Assembly: GCA_024103275.1 (NCBI GenBank)
Contig: JAGFIV010000100.1
Location: forward strand, 124,001-188,000
Direction: 5' to 3'
DNA from: Flavobacteriales bacterium
GTDB lineage: Bacteria > Bacteroidota > Bacteroidia > Flavobacteriales_F > PHOS-HE28
DNA: 64,000 bases
The notes below the pieces were generated by a model. The model was not told where the DNA came from. It saw nothing but the letters and a program-made list of their open reading frames with translations, and made no database searches. The first letter of the stretch is position 1. Each line of letters starts with the position of its first letter. Made by a program: the position numbers and the translations under genes. Positions 9,272-17,766 of the stretch are shown one piece after another.

Positions 9272-11371
9272 ATGGGAAGACCGTACGCCGTTTTACTTGC
9301 ATCCTGCCTTGCCATTCCGCTGGTGGCCGCCACCGGCGGCCCGGATCAGTATGGCTATATCTGGAAGGACAGCTTCGAGCCGGACGGACCCGCTTATTCA
9401 TGGATCGACATCACTTCCACGGGCATCCCGATCACGGACCTGGCCGATGACAACACCCACGGCCCCTTCGTCATGAGCGGCAGCATGCCCTACTACTGGT
9501 ATGATGTGAAGAAGGTATGGGTGGGCAGCAACGGGTATGTGGCCTTCAACGGGGGAAACATCGCCGCCAATTTTCCCACCCTGCCCGGTGCCGGCGGCAC
9601 GGACAACTACATCGCGGTCTTCATGTCCGACCTCACCTTCGGCGGAACGGGCAACCCGGCGCAGTGTTTCCTGCAGGACGAGGATGATCGGCTGATCATC
9701 TCCTGGATCAACGTGCCCTTCTGGTCCGTGACCGCTCCGGGATACGTGGGAAGCAATACGTTCCAACTGGTCCTGGACAAGAGCGACAGCACCATCACCA
9801 TGCAGTACCAAGGGACCTCGGGTACCACCGGCAGCAACGGGCCGGTGATCGGCATCGAGAGCGTCACCGGCAGCATCGGCCTGGCACGCAGCCAAAGCCT
9901 GATGCCGGCCGCAGGGTATGCCGTCCGCTTCTACAACCCCGCCACGCCCCTGTTGCAAGTGAAAGATGCCTCCGTGGAATGGGTGGGCGAACCCGGCAGC
10001 CGGGGCACCACCATGGCCGTCGGGGCCAGCTTGGACCTGGCCAGCGTGGTGGCCAATTCCGGGAACCAGGACCTGCCCGAGTTCACCCTCACGAGCACGG
10101 TCATTTCCGCGGGCGGACAAACCGTACTGTCGGAAACCACCACGGTGGGCGCCCTGTTGGCGGGAGGCAATGCGTTGGTCGAGCTGGCCCAAGCCTTCTC
10201 GCCGGGCCAGTCAGGCACCTACAGGCATCAGGTCACCATCACGGGGGTGGCCGGCGAGCTGGTGTCCACCAATAACTCGATCACCCGGGAGATCATCGCC
10301 TATTCGCCCGCGGTCAACACACAGGACATCAGCTGGGCGGGCCCCAACGACGATGGGCTTGGACTGGGCTGGAACGGCGGCGACGGCGGCATCGGCGTTT
10401 ACATCATGCCACCGTTCCATCCGTGCCTGGTCACCGGGACCACCGTGCGCATTTCCAGCAACAGCGGGAGCAGCTATGCCATGATGCTCTATGATGATGA
10501 CGGGCCGGACGGCGGTCCCGGGACCTTGCTGGACAGCACCGTGGTGACCTTGGCGAACGGCGGGGCCGGCGACCATTTTTATCCGCTGCCCACGCCTGTG
10601 ATGTCCGACAGTGGCGGGTATTACGTGGTGTGGTACATGCTCGGCCCCAGCGTATACATCGCCAAGGACGTGGCCGGACCGTTCTCCCTGCAATGCTACG
10701 AGGTGCTGGGCGGGGCCTGGGCCGAATACCGGGAGCGGACCACCACGGATTTCCACCTCGGCCTGCGCATCCAGCAGCTGCCCTTCACCGATGTGGGCGC
10801 GATGGGCTTTGTGGGCATAAACAACGGGCAGGTGATCACGGCCCCCACCACCATCCAGGTGCTGGTGAAAAACCTGGGCAACACCCCGGTGACCAACATC
10901 CCCGTGCACTACGCATTCAACAACGGGCCGGTGGCCACCCAGACCTACACCGGAAACAACATCGCACCCGGCAATTCCACCATCGTGGCGTTCCCCCAAC
11001 CCTTCACCCCGCCGGGGAACGGCACGGGCCAGCTTTGTGCCTGGACCTCGGCGGCCAACGACGCACACCCGCTGAACGACACGATCTGCGTTTCGGTGAA
11101 CATTGCCGTGGGCATTGCCGAGCAGGGGATGGAGGCGCTGCATACCTGGCCCAATCCGGCGCAGGACATCTTGGAGGTACGGGGCCTTCCACCCGGCGGA
11201 GTGGAATGGACCGTATTGGATCTACGGGGTGTCCGGGCCATGCAAGGAAAAGCGATGGCGACCGGCGGGTTCCTTCGGCTGGATATCCGCGACCTGCCGC
11301 CGGGGATGTATGCCTTGCGCTGCAAGGTCGCCGGGGCGCGGTTGGGCGGCCGCTTCGTGGTGCAACGGTGA
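9272..11371 (+). CDS. large secreted T9SS sorting-domain protein
   Basis: 699 residues from the ATG at 9272, chosen because MGRPYAVLLASCLAIPLVAA is a signal peptide; the frame is open from 9083. Early residues include a lectin-like or nidogen-like beta segment (KVWVGSNGYVAFNGG, then IAVFMSDLTFGGTG). The middle holds two CARDB/Ig-like stretches (VKDASVEWVGEPG..., and a DVGAMGFVGINNGQVI segment). The C terminus has the Type A sorting signature (TWPNPAQDILEV, DIRDLPPGMYALR). It is likely exported by T9SS to the cell surface or medium. Adhesion is plausible but not shown. A TATCTTGT box precedes the start by about 20 bases. Confidence 0.82.
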   Translation: MGRPYAVLLASCLAIPLVAATGGPDQYGYIWKDSFEPDGPAYSWIDITSTGIPITDLADDNTHGPFVMSGSMPYYWYDVKKVWVGSNGYVAFNGGNIAANFPTLPGAGGTDNYIAVFMSDLTFGGTGNPAQCFLQDEDDRLIISWINVPFWSVTAPGYVGSNTFQLVLDKSDSTITMQYQGTSGTTGSNGPVIGIESVTGSIGLARSQSLMPAAGYAVRFYNPATPLLQVKDASVEWVGEPGSRGTTMAVGASLDLASVVANSGNQDLPEFTLTSTVISAGGQTVLSETTTVGALLAGGNALVELAQAFSPGQSGTYRHQVTITGVAGELVSTNNSITREIIAYSPAVNTQDISWAGPNDDGLGLGWNGGDGGIGVYIMPPFHPCLVTGTTVRISSNSGSSYAMMLYDDDGPDGGPGTLLDSTVVTLANGGAGDHFYPLPTPVMSDSGGYYVVWYMLGPSVYIAKDVAGPFSLQCYEVLGGAWAEYRERTTTDFHLGLRIQQLPFTDVGAMGFVGINNGQVITAPTTIQVLVKNLGNTPVTNIPVHYAFNNGPVATQTYTGNNIAPGNSTIVAFPQPFTPPGNGTGQLCAWTSAANDAHPLNDTICVSVNIAVGIAEQGMEALHTWPNPAQDILEVRGLPPGGVEWTVLDLRGVRAMQGKAMATGGFLRLDIRDLPPGMYALRCKVAGARLGGRFVVQR

Positions 11372-11402
11372 CGCGGCACGGAAATTGGGCGGGAGTGGCG
11401 GC

Positions 11403-11410
11403 TAACTTTG
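11403..11410 (+). promoter_or_regulatory. Bacteroidota -7 box TAACTTTG
   Basis: TAACTTTG matches the TAnnTTTG -7 consensus and lies 19 bases before the OmpH-like start codon, between it and the upstream stop. Confidence 0.6.
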
Positions 11411-11429
11411 CGCCATCCCCTTTACCGGC

Positions 11430-12104
11430 ATGTCGAAACGTTTCCTTCTGCTCTTGCTCGTTGTCTGGAACTTCCTGCTCACCGGGGCGATCATCTGGTC
11501 GCTGGGCCGCCAACGGGTCCCGGAAAAGATCCTGAAGGAAAAGCTCAAGGGATTGGAACCCGGGGAGACCGCGGATGCAGGGGACAGCCTCGTGCGCCCC
11601 GATACCACCCCGATCCCCGAGGCACGCATCGCCTATTTCATGATGGATTCGGTGCAGAAGAACTACGAGCTGGTCCAGGAAAGTGCCGCCCGGGTGCGCA
11701 GCGAAGGCCAGCGCATGGAGGGGAACCTGCAGCGGGAGATGCAGAAGGCCCAGGCACGGTACAACGAACTGGTGGCCAAGGACCACACGTACAGCACACA
11801 GGCCGAACTGAAGGCGGACCAGCAGGAAGTGGAGCAACTGGGCGGAAAGATCCAACAGTTGCAAGCGGACCTGCAGGAACAGTTTGACCATTTGCAGGCA
11901 CGTACCCTTACGGAGATCGCCTCCCGCATCCAGGAGTTCCTGGAAGAATACAACAAGACCGCCGGCTTCGACTACATCTTCAGCATCCAGGAGGCGGGGC
12001 AGATCTGGGTGGGCAACAAGGGCCTGGACATCACCCCGGCCGTGGTGAAGGGCCTCAACGACCAGCACCGGGCGCGGAAGGCGGCAAACAAGGCCGCGAA
12101 ATAG
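11430..12104 (+). CDS. OmpH/Skp-like periplasmic chaperone
   Basis: 224 residues. An N-terminal hydrophobic segment (FLLLLLVVWNFLLTGAII) anchors or exports it. From about residue 67 the sequence follows the OmpH pattern: ARIAYFMMDSVQKNYELV, then a long charged coiled coil (about 85-160, for example QQEVEQLGGKIQQLQADLQEQ), then IQEFLEEYNKTAGFDYIFSI. Family role: jellyfish-like trimers that hold unfolded outer-membrane proteins in the periplasm. Compared with Skp, this version may stay membrane-tethered. It begins a two-gene unit with the OstA-like protein, which fits outer-membrane biogenesis. Confidence 0.8.
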   Translation: MSKRFLLLLLVVWNFLLTGAIIWSLGRQRVPEKILKEKLKGLEPGETADAGDSLVRPDTTPIPEARIAYFMMDSVQKNYELVQESAARVRSEGQRMEGNLQREMQKAQARYNELVAKDHTYSTQAELKADQQEVEQLGGKIQQLQADLQEQFDHLQARTLTEIASRIQEFLEEYNKTAGFDYIFSIQEAGQIWVGNKGLDITPAVVKGLNDQHRARKAANKAAK

Positions 12105-12117
12105 GGAACAACCGGCA

Positions 12118-13704
12118 ATGGCCGCACAGGGCATGAACCAACGGCCAAGGCATGACCACGACCTGCCAACAGGCCTCTTCCTGGTGTTGATGGCCATGGC
12201 CCCCGGCATGCTCATGGCGCAGGATGACGGGCCCGCAAACGGCCAGCACGTGGAGGTGCTGAACGCCGACCGCTGGGAATATGACAAGGACCTGGCCACC
12301 GGTGCACAACGCCTGCTGGGCCATGTGCGCTTCAAGCATGAAAACGTCCTGATGTCCTGCGACAGTGCCCACCTCCGCGGCCAGGAACGGGTGGACGCCT
12401 TCGGCAACGTGATGCTCACCCAGGGCGATACGCTGCGCATCACCGGCGACCGGCTGGAATACGACGGTCGCGGCCATACCGCCCGGATGAGCGGGGAGGT
12501 ACGCCTCCAGGACCCCGGCATGGAACTCTCCACCGGGGCCTTGCTGTACCACGTGAAGGAGCGCCGGGCGGAATACGGCACCGGAGCACGGATCACCGAC
12601 AAACGGGGCGGCAGCACCCTGACCAGCCGCAAGGGAAGCTATGATGTGCAAGGGCGCATCTTCCACTTCACGGACAGCGTCCGGGTGCTGGATGCCGGAC
12701 AGGTCATCCTGACGGATACCCTGACCTATGCCACCCCCACCGGAATGGCCGTGTTCGGCGGGCCCACGCAGATCATCCAGCCGGATGCCCACCTATTCGC
12801 CGAGCGCGGCAGCTACGACACCCGCACCGGTGAGGGGTGGTTCACACGCGCGGGACGGATCATCAGCGGCGGGCAGGAGTTGACCGGCGACACGCTGCAT
12901 TACCTCCGGGAAACCGGCGATGGCGAAGGGTGGGGGCACGTCTCCGTGACGGATACCGTGAACAACCTGGTGGTGCGCGGCCATCACGGAACGCACCGCC
13001 CAGGGGATGGCCGTTCCATGGTCACCGGGCGCGCCGAACTGGTGATGCTCATGGGCGGGGACTCCCTGTTCCTGCACGCCGACACGCTCTTCGCCTGGCA
13101 GGACAGCCTGTCGCGCCGCCGCGTGCTGGCGCGACGCAACGTCCGGTTCTTCAAGAGCGACCTCCAAGGCGTATGCGATACCATGGCATACACGCAGGCC
13201 GACAGCCTGATCGCCCTGCATGGCGAGCCTTTCCTGTGGAGCAGGGAGGACCAGATCAGCGGGGACAGCATGAGCATCAAACTGCGCGACGGACATGCCG
13301 AAACGCTGCATGTGCTCGGCTCGGCCTTCCTTGCCTCACAAGTGGACACCACGCACTTCAACCAGGTGACGGGCCTGATGATGACCGCCTTTTTCCACCA
13401 GGACCAGATCGTGAAGGTGGTGGCCGAAGGGAACAGCCGCACCGTGTATTTCGCCAAGGAGACCAAGGATTCCGTGGAGCAGGTGACCGGCGTGAACCGC
13501 GCCGATTGCAGCATCATCACCGTGGGGTTGGACAGCGGCCGGGTGAGCACCGTGAGCTTCCTCACACGGCCCACGGCCACGCTGTACCCGTTGGCCGCCG
13601 CACCGGAGGAAGAGAAGCGGCTGGAAGGGTTCCGGTGGAACGCCGCCGCCCGCCCCGAGGACCGCGGGTCCATTTTCCGGACGGCGGGCGAGGGACGGCC
13701 GTGA
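12118..13704 (+). CDS. OstA-like protein (LptA/LptD N-terminal type)
   Basis: 528 residues if started at 12118; a second ATG at 12133 is also possible. The hydrophobic stretch LFLVLMAMAPGMLMAQ is a signal peptide. The mature part is a repeated beta-rich array with the OstA pattern: VEVLNADRWEYD, GHVRFKHENVLMSCDSAH, DRLEYDGRGHTARMSGEVRL, GSYDVQGRIFHFTDSVRV. This is the periplasmic LptA-like jelly-roll that passes lipopolysaccharide across the periplasm; Bacteroidota commonly encode such a long OstA-like protein separately from LptD. It lies 13 bases after the OmpH-like gene, suggesting one operon. Confidence 0.85.
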   Translation: MAAQGMNQRPRHDHDLPTGLFLVLMAMAPGMLMAQDDGPANGQHVEVLNADRWEYDKDLATGAQRLLGHVRFKHENVLMSCDSAHLRGQERVDAFGNVMLTQGDTLRITGDRLEYDGRGHTARMSGEVRLQDPGMELSTGALLYHVKERRAEYGTGARITDKRGGSTLTSRKGSYDVQGRIFHFTDSVRVLDAGQVILTDTLTYATPTGMAVFGGPTQIIQPDAHLFAERGSYDTRTGEGWFTRAGRIISGGQELTGDTLHYLRETGDGEGWGHVSVTDTVNNLVVRGHHGTHRPGDGRSMVTGRAELVMLMGGDSLFLHADTLFAWQDSLSRRRVLARRNVRFFKSDLQGVCDTMAYTQADSLIALHGEPFLWSREDQISGDSMSIKLRDGHAETLHVLGSAFLASQVDTTHFNQVTGLMMTAFFHQDQIVKVVAEGNSRTVYFAKETKDSVEQVTGVNRADCSIITVGLDSGRVSTVSFLTRPTATLYPLAAAPEEEKRLEGFRWNAAARPEDRGSIFRTAGEGRP

Positions 13705-13729
13705 ACCCGATGGGACCTTTCGCTTAGCT

Positions 13730-14317
13730 TCAGCCGCTCACGTATTCCACCAGGTCCGGCAAGGGCTTGCGGTAGCCCTTCGGCCATTCGCCCGCCGGGT
13801 ATCCCAGGTAAAACAGGCCCAGGCATTGATCATCCGGGCCCAGGCCCAGGAACCGGACCATGGACTCCCCGGTGAGCACCGCGCCGGTGCTCCAGAAGGC
13901 ACCCAGCCCGTATGCGGTGCACGTGAGGTACATGTTCTGCACGGCACAGGCCACGGCGTATGCTTCCTCGTGCGCGGGGATCTTCCCCTTCGGGTCGCGG
14001 GCCATGCCCAAGGCGATCACCACGCTGCTTTGCAATGGCCGCTGCACATGGTTGTCGTACTTGCGCTGCAGGAAACGCTCCGGCGGCGTGATGCGCTTGT
14101 ATTCCGCGCCCAAAAATGCCGAAAGCCGCTCCCGGCCCTTGCCGGTGAACACCTTGAAGCGCCATGGTTGTGTCAATCCGTGGCTCGGGGCCCAGATGGC
14201 GTTGCCCAGGACCTGGTCGATCATGTCGCGCTGTACCTCGCGCGGACTGTAGTCCTTGGGCTGGATGCTGCGGCGGTCGCGGATGATGGCCGTGATCTCA
14301 CTGATGCTGTGTCGCAT
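13730..14317 (-). CDS. nitroreductase-family FMN oxidoreductase
   Basis: 195 residues starting at MRHSISEITAIIRDRRSIQP (14317); the longer frame would enter the promoter region of the divergent gene. The RRSIQP motif near the N terminus, SHGLTQPWRFKVF, a central AYAVACAVQNMYLTCTAYGLGAFWSTG and C-terminal LGLFYLGYP are typical of the nitroreductase/NfsB-like fold, which binds FMN in a dimer and uses NAD(P)H. The physiological substrate is not predictable. It points towards the OstA-like gene, tail to tail. Confidence 0.88.
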   Translation of the reverse strand: MRHSISEITAIIRDRRSIQPKDYSPREVQRDMIDQVLGNAIWAPSHGLTQPWRFKVFTGKGRERLSAFLGAEYKRITPPERFLQRKYDNHVQRPLQSSVVIALGMARDPKGKIPAHEEAYAVACAVQNMYLTCTAYGLGAFWSTGAVLTGESMVRFLGLGPDDQCLGLFYLGYPAGEWPKGYRKPLPDLVEYVSG

Positions 14318-14437
14318 GGATGGCGGTATGGAAGGCGTTGGCCTGCAAAGAGACGAAGGATGGGCCAAACCGCCCCGGAATGGACTTTTCAGCAGGGTGC
14401 CGCACCCCGGGCAGCGCATGGTCCGTGCCGTACGTCT

Positions 14438-14445
14438 TAGGTTTG
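14438..14445 (+). promoter_or_regulatory. -7 box TAGGTTTG
   Basis: TAGGTTTG fits TAnnTTTG exactly and ends 20 bases before the start codon at 14466. Confidence 0.55.
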
Positions 14446-14465
14446 CAAGCACAATCCATCCATCC

Positions 14466-15509
14466 ATGAACGTGGTCCGTTACGCTACCCTGCCCGCCGT
14501 CCTGATCATCACCATGGGCATCAGCGCCCAGCCCACCCTGGTGGCATCCGGCAATGTGCCGGCCCCGGGCGCACCATTCACCGTACACCGCGGCGCCTAC
14601 ATGGCACCTCCTGCCATGGCCAACGGGCAATCGCTTGATTTTTCCGCGCTGGCCTCCGACAGCCTGGTGACCTACCAGTGGCGCGACCCCGCCACCCTGC
14701 CCAATGGCGGGGACTATCCCGGGGCCCAATTTGCCCTGGTGAACGGCGGCCCGGACACCATCTTGTACAAGGCCACAGCTTCCGGGATCGAGCGCATCGG
14801 CGATACCCAGACGATCAACGCGCTGGGCACCTCCTATCATTTGGCGACAGGCTATTCCAACAGCTTGCTCAACCTGAAGCTGCCCCTGGCCGCGGGCGAT
14901 GCCTCGTGGACCGACGTCTTCCAGGGCACCTTCACGGTGGATGGCCAGACCAGCACGCGCAACGGCGCGATCACCGGGACACCGGAGGCGTGGGGCCATG
15001 TGCAACTGCCCGGCGTGGCCGGAACCACGGAAGTGCTGCGGGTGAACACCCGGATCACCGAGACCATTCCCCTCAGCACGGGCCTGGGCACCGTCACCGT
15101 GAGCCACGTGCACAACGAGAGCGCCTACTATCCGCTTTGGGGGAAATTCCCGGTGGTGCGCATGGTATCGGACACGCTCAGCTCCCAGTTCCTGACGCTG
15201 AATTACGCCTACACCGAATGGCTGGACAGCGATTTCGTGGGCATTGCGGAACAACTGCCCGGCACATTGGGGGTTGAGGTATTCCCCAACCCGGCAACCA
15301 CGCGCGCCATCGTGGCGATCGATCAGTTCACGGGGGGGCAGGCAGACGTGCAGGTCATGGACATGCACGGTGCCGTGGCGCTTGACACGCGGACGACCGG
15401 ACGGTTCCTTGAATTGCCCGTGGAGGGCCTGGCCGGCGGGGTGTACCAGGTCGTGGTTACGGGCCGGAACGGTCATCGCGGTACCGCACGGATCGTGGTG
15501 GCCCATTGA
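14466..15509 (+). CDS. secreted T9SS sorting-domain protein
   Basis: 347 residues from the ATG at 14466, which begins a signal peptide (MNVVRYATLPAVLIITMGIS); the frame is open from 14256 but that part lies over the divergent nitroreductase. The body has no motif I recognise; it is beta-rich with aromatic-poor repeats. The C terminus has the Type A sorting features LGVEVFPNPATTRAIV and VEGLAGGVYQVVVTG. It is paralogous in layout to the next gene, which starts 34 bases after it: both are about 345 residues with a signal peptide, a single unknown domain and a sorting domain. Confidence 0.82.
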   Translation: MNVVRYATLPAVLIITMGISAQPTLVASGNVPAPGAPFTVHRGAYMAPPAMANGQSLDFSALASDSLVTYQWRDPATLPNGGDYPGAQFALVNGGPDTILYKATASGIERIGDTQTINALGTSYHLATGYSNSLLNLKLPLAAGDASWTDVFQGTFTVDGQTSTRNGAITGTPEAWGHVQLPGVAGTTEVLRVNTRITETIPLSTGLGTVTVSHVHNESAYYPLWGKFPVVRMVSDTLSSQFLTLNYAYTEWLDSDFVGIAEQLPGTLGVEVFPNPATTRAIVAIDQFTGGQADVQVMDMHGAVALDTRTTGRFLELPVEGLAGGVYQVVVTGRNGHRGTARIVVAH

Positions 15510-15543
15510 ACAACCGGCCGAACGGCGCAAAAGATCGAACCAG

Positions 15544-16572
15544 ATGGAGGTGAAAGGACATTTGGCGTTGGTCCTGATCGTTTCGGCCGGGGCACTGGCG
15601 GCCCAACCCACCATGACCGTGGCCGACGGGCCGCAACCGGACCAGATGATGACGTACTCCTCCAGTACGTTCATACCGATCACCGCCACCGGCCCCAATG
15701 CCGTGTGGGACCTGTCCGCCGCGCAGGAAATGGCCGGGCCGGACGCCATCTACTTCGTTGCGCCGGATGCCACGGGTTTCGAGGCCCAATTCCCCGGGGC
15801 AACCGTGGCCACGGATGACGGCACCAACTTCATCTTCAACCGGGTGGCGGCCGATGGATGGTACATCATGGGCCAACGCGTCGTGGCGAGCGGGATGTCC
15901 TTCCTGGCCCATTACACCGACGAACAGTTGGTGATGCCCTATCCCTGCACCTTCAATACGGCGTTTGCCGACAGCTTCCTGTACAATTACACGGTCCAAG
16001 GCATGCTGGTCAACGGATCGGGCCTGTCGGACTACACGGCCAATGGCTTTGGCACGCTCATCCTGCCCCATGGCACGATCGACAACGTGTTGAGGCTTTC
16101 CGGTGAGTTCACCACGCAGGAGGAGATCCCGGGCGTGATCTCCATCCGGAGCGAGATGGACATCGTGAGCTTCTACAAGCCGGGATTCCCCGACTATTTG
16201 GCTCAGACCCGTGAGATCGTCCAATACCAGGACGGCGAGCAAACCGGCACGGCAAGCGGACTTTTCTACGCCTCGGAAGAAGTTTTCACGGCCATCGGCG
16301 GACCTGCGGCCCAGGCCATCGGCGTGCAGGCATGGCCGGTGCCGGCCGCCACGCAGGTGCAGGTGGCCTACGGCCTGCCCGGAGGGCGCGTGGCGGACCT
16401 GCAACTGGTGGACATGAACGGCAGGACCGTGCGCAGCATGCGGGACCACACTTCCGCATCGGGGATACAGGTGGCGCGCATGAGCGTGGAGGGCCTGCCT
16501 GCCGGCCTTTATGTGCTCAACCTCCGGGACGATCGCGGGCAGCGGGGCACCTGCCGCGTGGTGGTGGAGTAG
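15544..16572 (+). CDS. secreted T9SS sorting-domain protein, similar in layout to the preceding gene
   Basis: 342 residues from the ATG at 15544 (MEVKGHLALVLIVSAGALAA, signal peptide). The body, including TFIPITATGPNAVWDLSAAQ and FGTLILPHGTIDNVLRLSGE, resembles proteins seen in Bacteroidota secretomes with no assigned function. The C-terminal sorting domain is visible as VQAWPVPAATQVQV and VEGLPAGLYVLNLRD. It probably shares a transcript with the preceding gene and is followed by a new promoter for the VWA gene. Confidence 0.82.
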   Translation: MEVKGHLALVLIVSAGALAAQPTMTVADGPQPDQMMTYSSSTFIPITATGPNAVWDLSAAQEMAGPDAIYFVAPDATGFEAQFPGATVATDDGTNFIFNRVAADGWYIMGQRVVASGMSFLAHYTDEQLVMPYPCTFNTAFADSFLYNYTVQGMLVNGSGLSDYTANGFGTLILPHGTIDNVLRLSGEFTTQEEIPGVISIRSEMDIVSFYKPGFPDYLAQTREIVQYQDGEQTGTASGLFYASEEVFTAIGGPAAQAIGVQAWPVPAATQVQVAYGLPGGRVADLQLVDMNGRTVRSMRDHTSASGIQVARMSVEGLPAGLYVLNLRDDRGQRGTCRVVVE

Positions 16573-16591
16573 GGGAGCTTTCCGCGGCCGT

Positions 16592-16599
16592 TACCTTTG
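16592..16599 (+). promoter_or_regulatory. -7 box TACCTTTG
   Basis: TACCTTTG matches the consensus and precedes the VWA gene start by 32 bases, just after the stop of the upstream T9SS gene. Confidence 0.6.
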
Positions 16600-16631
16600 T
16601 GCTGTACCCGTGCGGAACGGGTGGCAACCCC

Positions 16632-17723
16632 ATGATCGGCCAGCGCTTCTCGAAATACCTGCCGCCCCGGGACGCACGGACGCCGTTCGAACGGTTGCTG
16701 CCGATCTTCCTGGAGATCCTCACCCACACCAGCGGCGACGTGGAGGAAGCTTTCGCCTGGATGAAGGAGGTGGACAAGGCCCGCGGCCTGTTCAGCAAGG
16801 AGTACACGTTTGACGATTTCCGCAACGACCTGCTCAAGCATGGATTGCTGGGTGTGTCCGTGCACGGGAAGGAAAAGATGAAGCTTACCGGAAAGGCCGA
16901 GCGGCTGATCCGCGAGCATGCGTTGGAACAGGTCTTCGGCAAGCTGAAAAAGGCCGGGCGCGGCCACCATGGATTGCGCCGCACCGGCCAGGGAGAAGAG
17001 ATATCGAGCGACCGGCGCAGCTTCCGGTACGGCGACGGGCTGGACCAGGTGGCCATGAGCGACAGCATCCGCAAGGCCCAGCGGCGCGGCGCGGATGACC
17101 TGTGGCTCACCGAGGACGACCTGGAGGTGGTGGAGACCGAGCACCAAAGTGCCTGCGCCACCGTGCTGATGATCGACATCAGCCACAGCATGATCCTGTA
17201 CGGCGAGGACCGCATCACCCCCGCGAAGAAGGTCGCATTGGCCTTTGCGGAACTGATCCACCGCCGCTACCCAAAAGACACGCTGGACATCGTCGTGTTC
17301 GGCAACGATGCCTGGCAAGTGGAGCTGAAGGACCTGCCATACCTGCAAGTGGGGCCGTTCCACACCAACACCGTGGCCGGGCTGGAGCTGGCCATGGACA
17401 TCCTGCGGCGCCGCAAGCTGAAGAACCGCCGCATCGTGATGATCACCGACGGGAAGCCCAGTTGCCTGAAGGAAGCCGGTGGATACTACATGAACAGCGC
17501 GGGGTTGGATGAGCGCATCGTCAACCGCACGCTGGATGCCGCCGCACGCGCCCGGAAGGCCAACATCCCCATCACCACCTTCATGGTCGCCAGCGATCCC
17601 TGGTTGCAGCAATTCATCAGGCGCTTCACCGAGGTGAACCAGGGCCGCGCCTTCTACACCGGACTGAACGGACTAGCCGACATGGTGTTCCGCGACCACG
17701 CAGGGAACCGGAAGGCTTCATGA
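16632..17723 (+). CDS. VWA-domain protein (CoxE-like), partner of AAA+ ATPase
   Basis: 363 residues from the ATG at 16632. The N-terminal half is helical and charged. From about residue 175 a von Willebrand A domain follows, with an intact MIDAS: DISHS in MLMIDISHSM-type context (VLMIDISHSM), Thr in HTNTVAG and Asp in MITDGKPS. VWA proteins of this type bind a divalent cation through the MIDAS and pair with MoxR/chelatase-like ATPases for metal insertion or remodelling of target complexes. The ATPase gene follows 43 bases later, so the pair is almost certainly functional together. The client is unknown. Confidence 0.88.
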   Translation: MIGQRFSKYLPPRDARTPFERLLPIFLEILTHTSGDVEEAFAWMKEVDKARGLFSKEYTFDDFRNDLLKHGLLGVSVHGKEKMKLTGKAERLIREHALEQVFGKLKKAGRGHHGLRRTGQGEEISSDRRSFRYGDGLDQVAMSDSIRKAQRRGADDLWLTEDDLEVVETEHQSACATVLMIDISHSMILYGEDRITPAKKVALAFAELIHRRYPKDTLDIVVFGNDAWQVELKDLPYLQVGPFHTNTVAGLELAMDILRRRKLKNRRIVMITDGKPSCLKEAGGYYMNSAGLDERIVNRTLDAAARARKANIPITTFMVASDPWLQQFIRRFTEVNQGRAFYTGLNGLADMVFRDHAGNRKAS

Positions 17724-17766
17724 CCAGGAACGAAGATCAAGACAGCCGGGTTGAGCGACCGGCGAC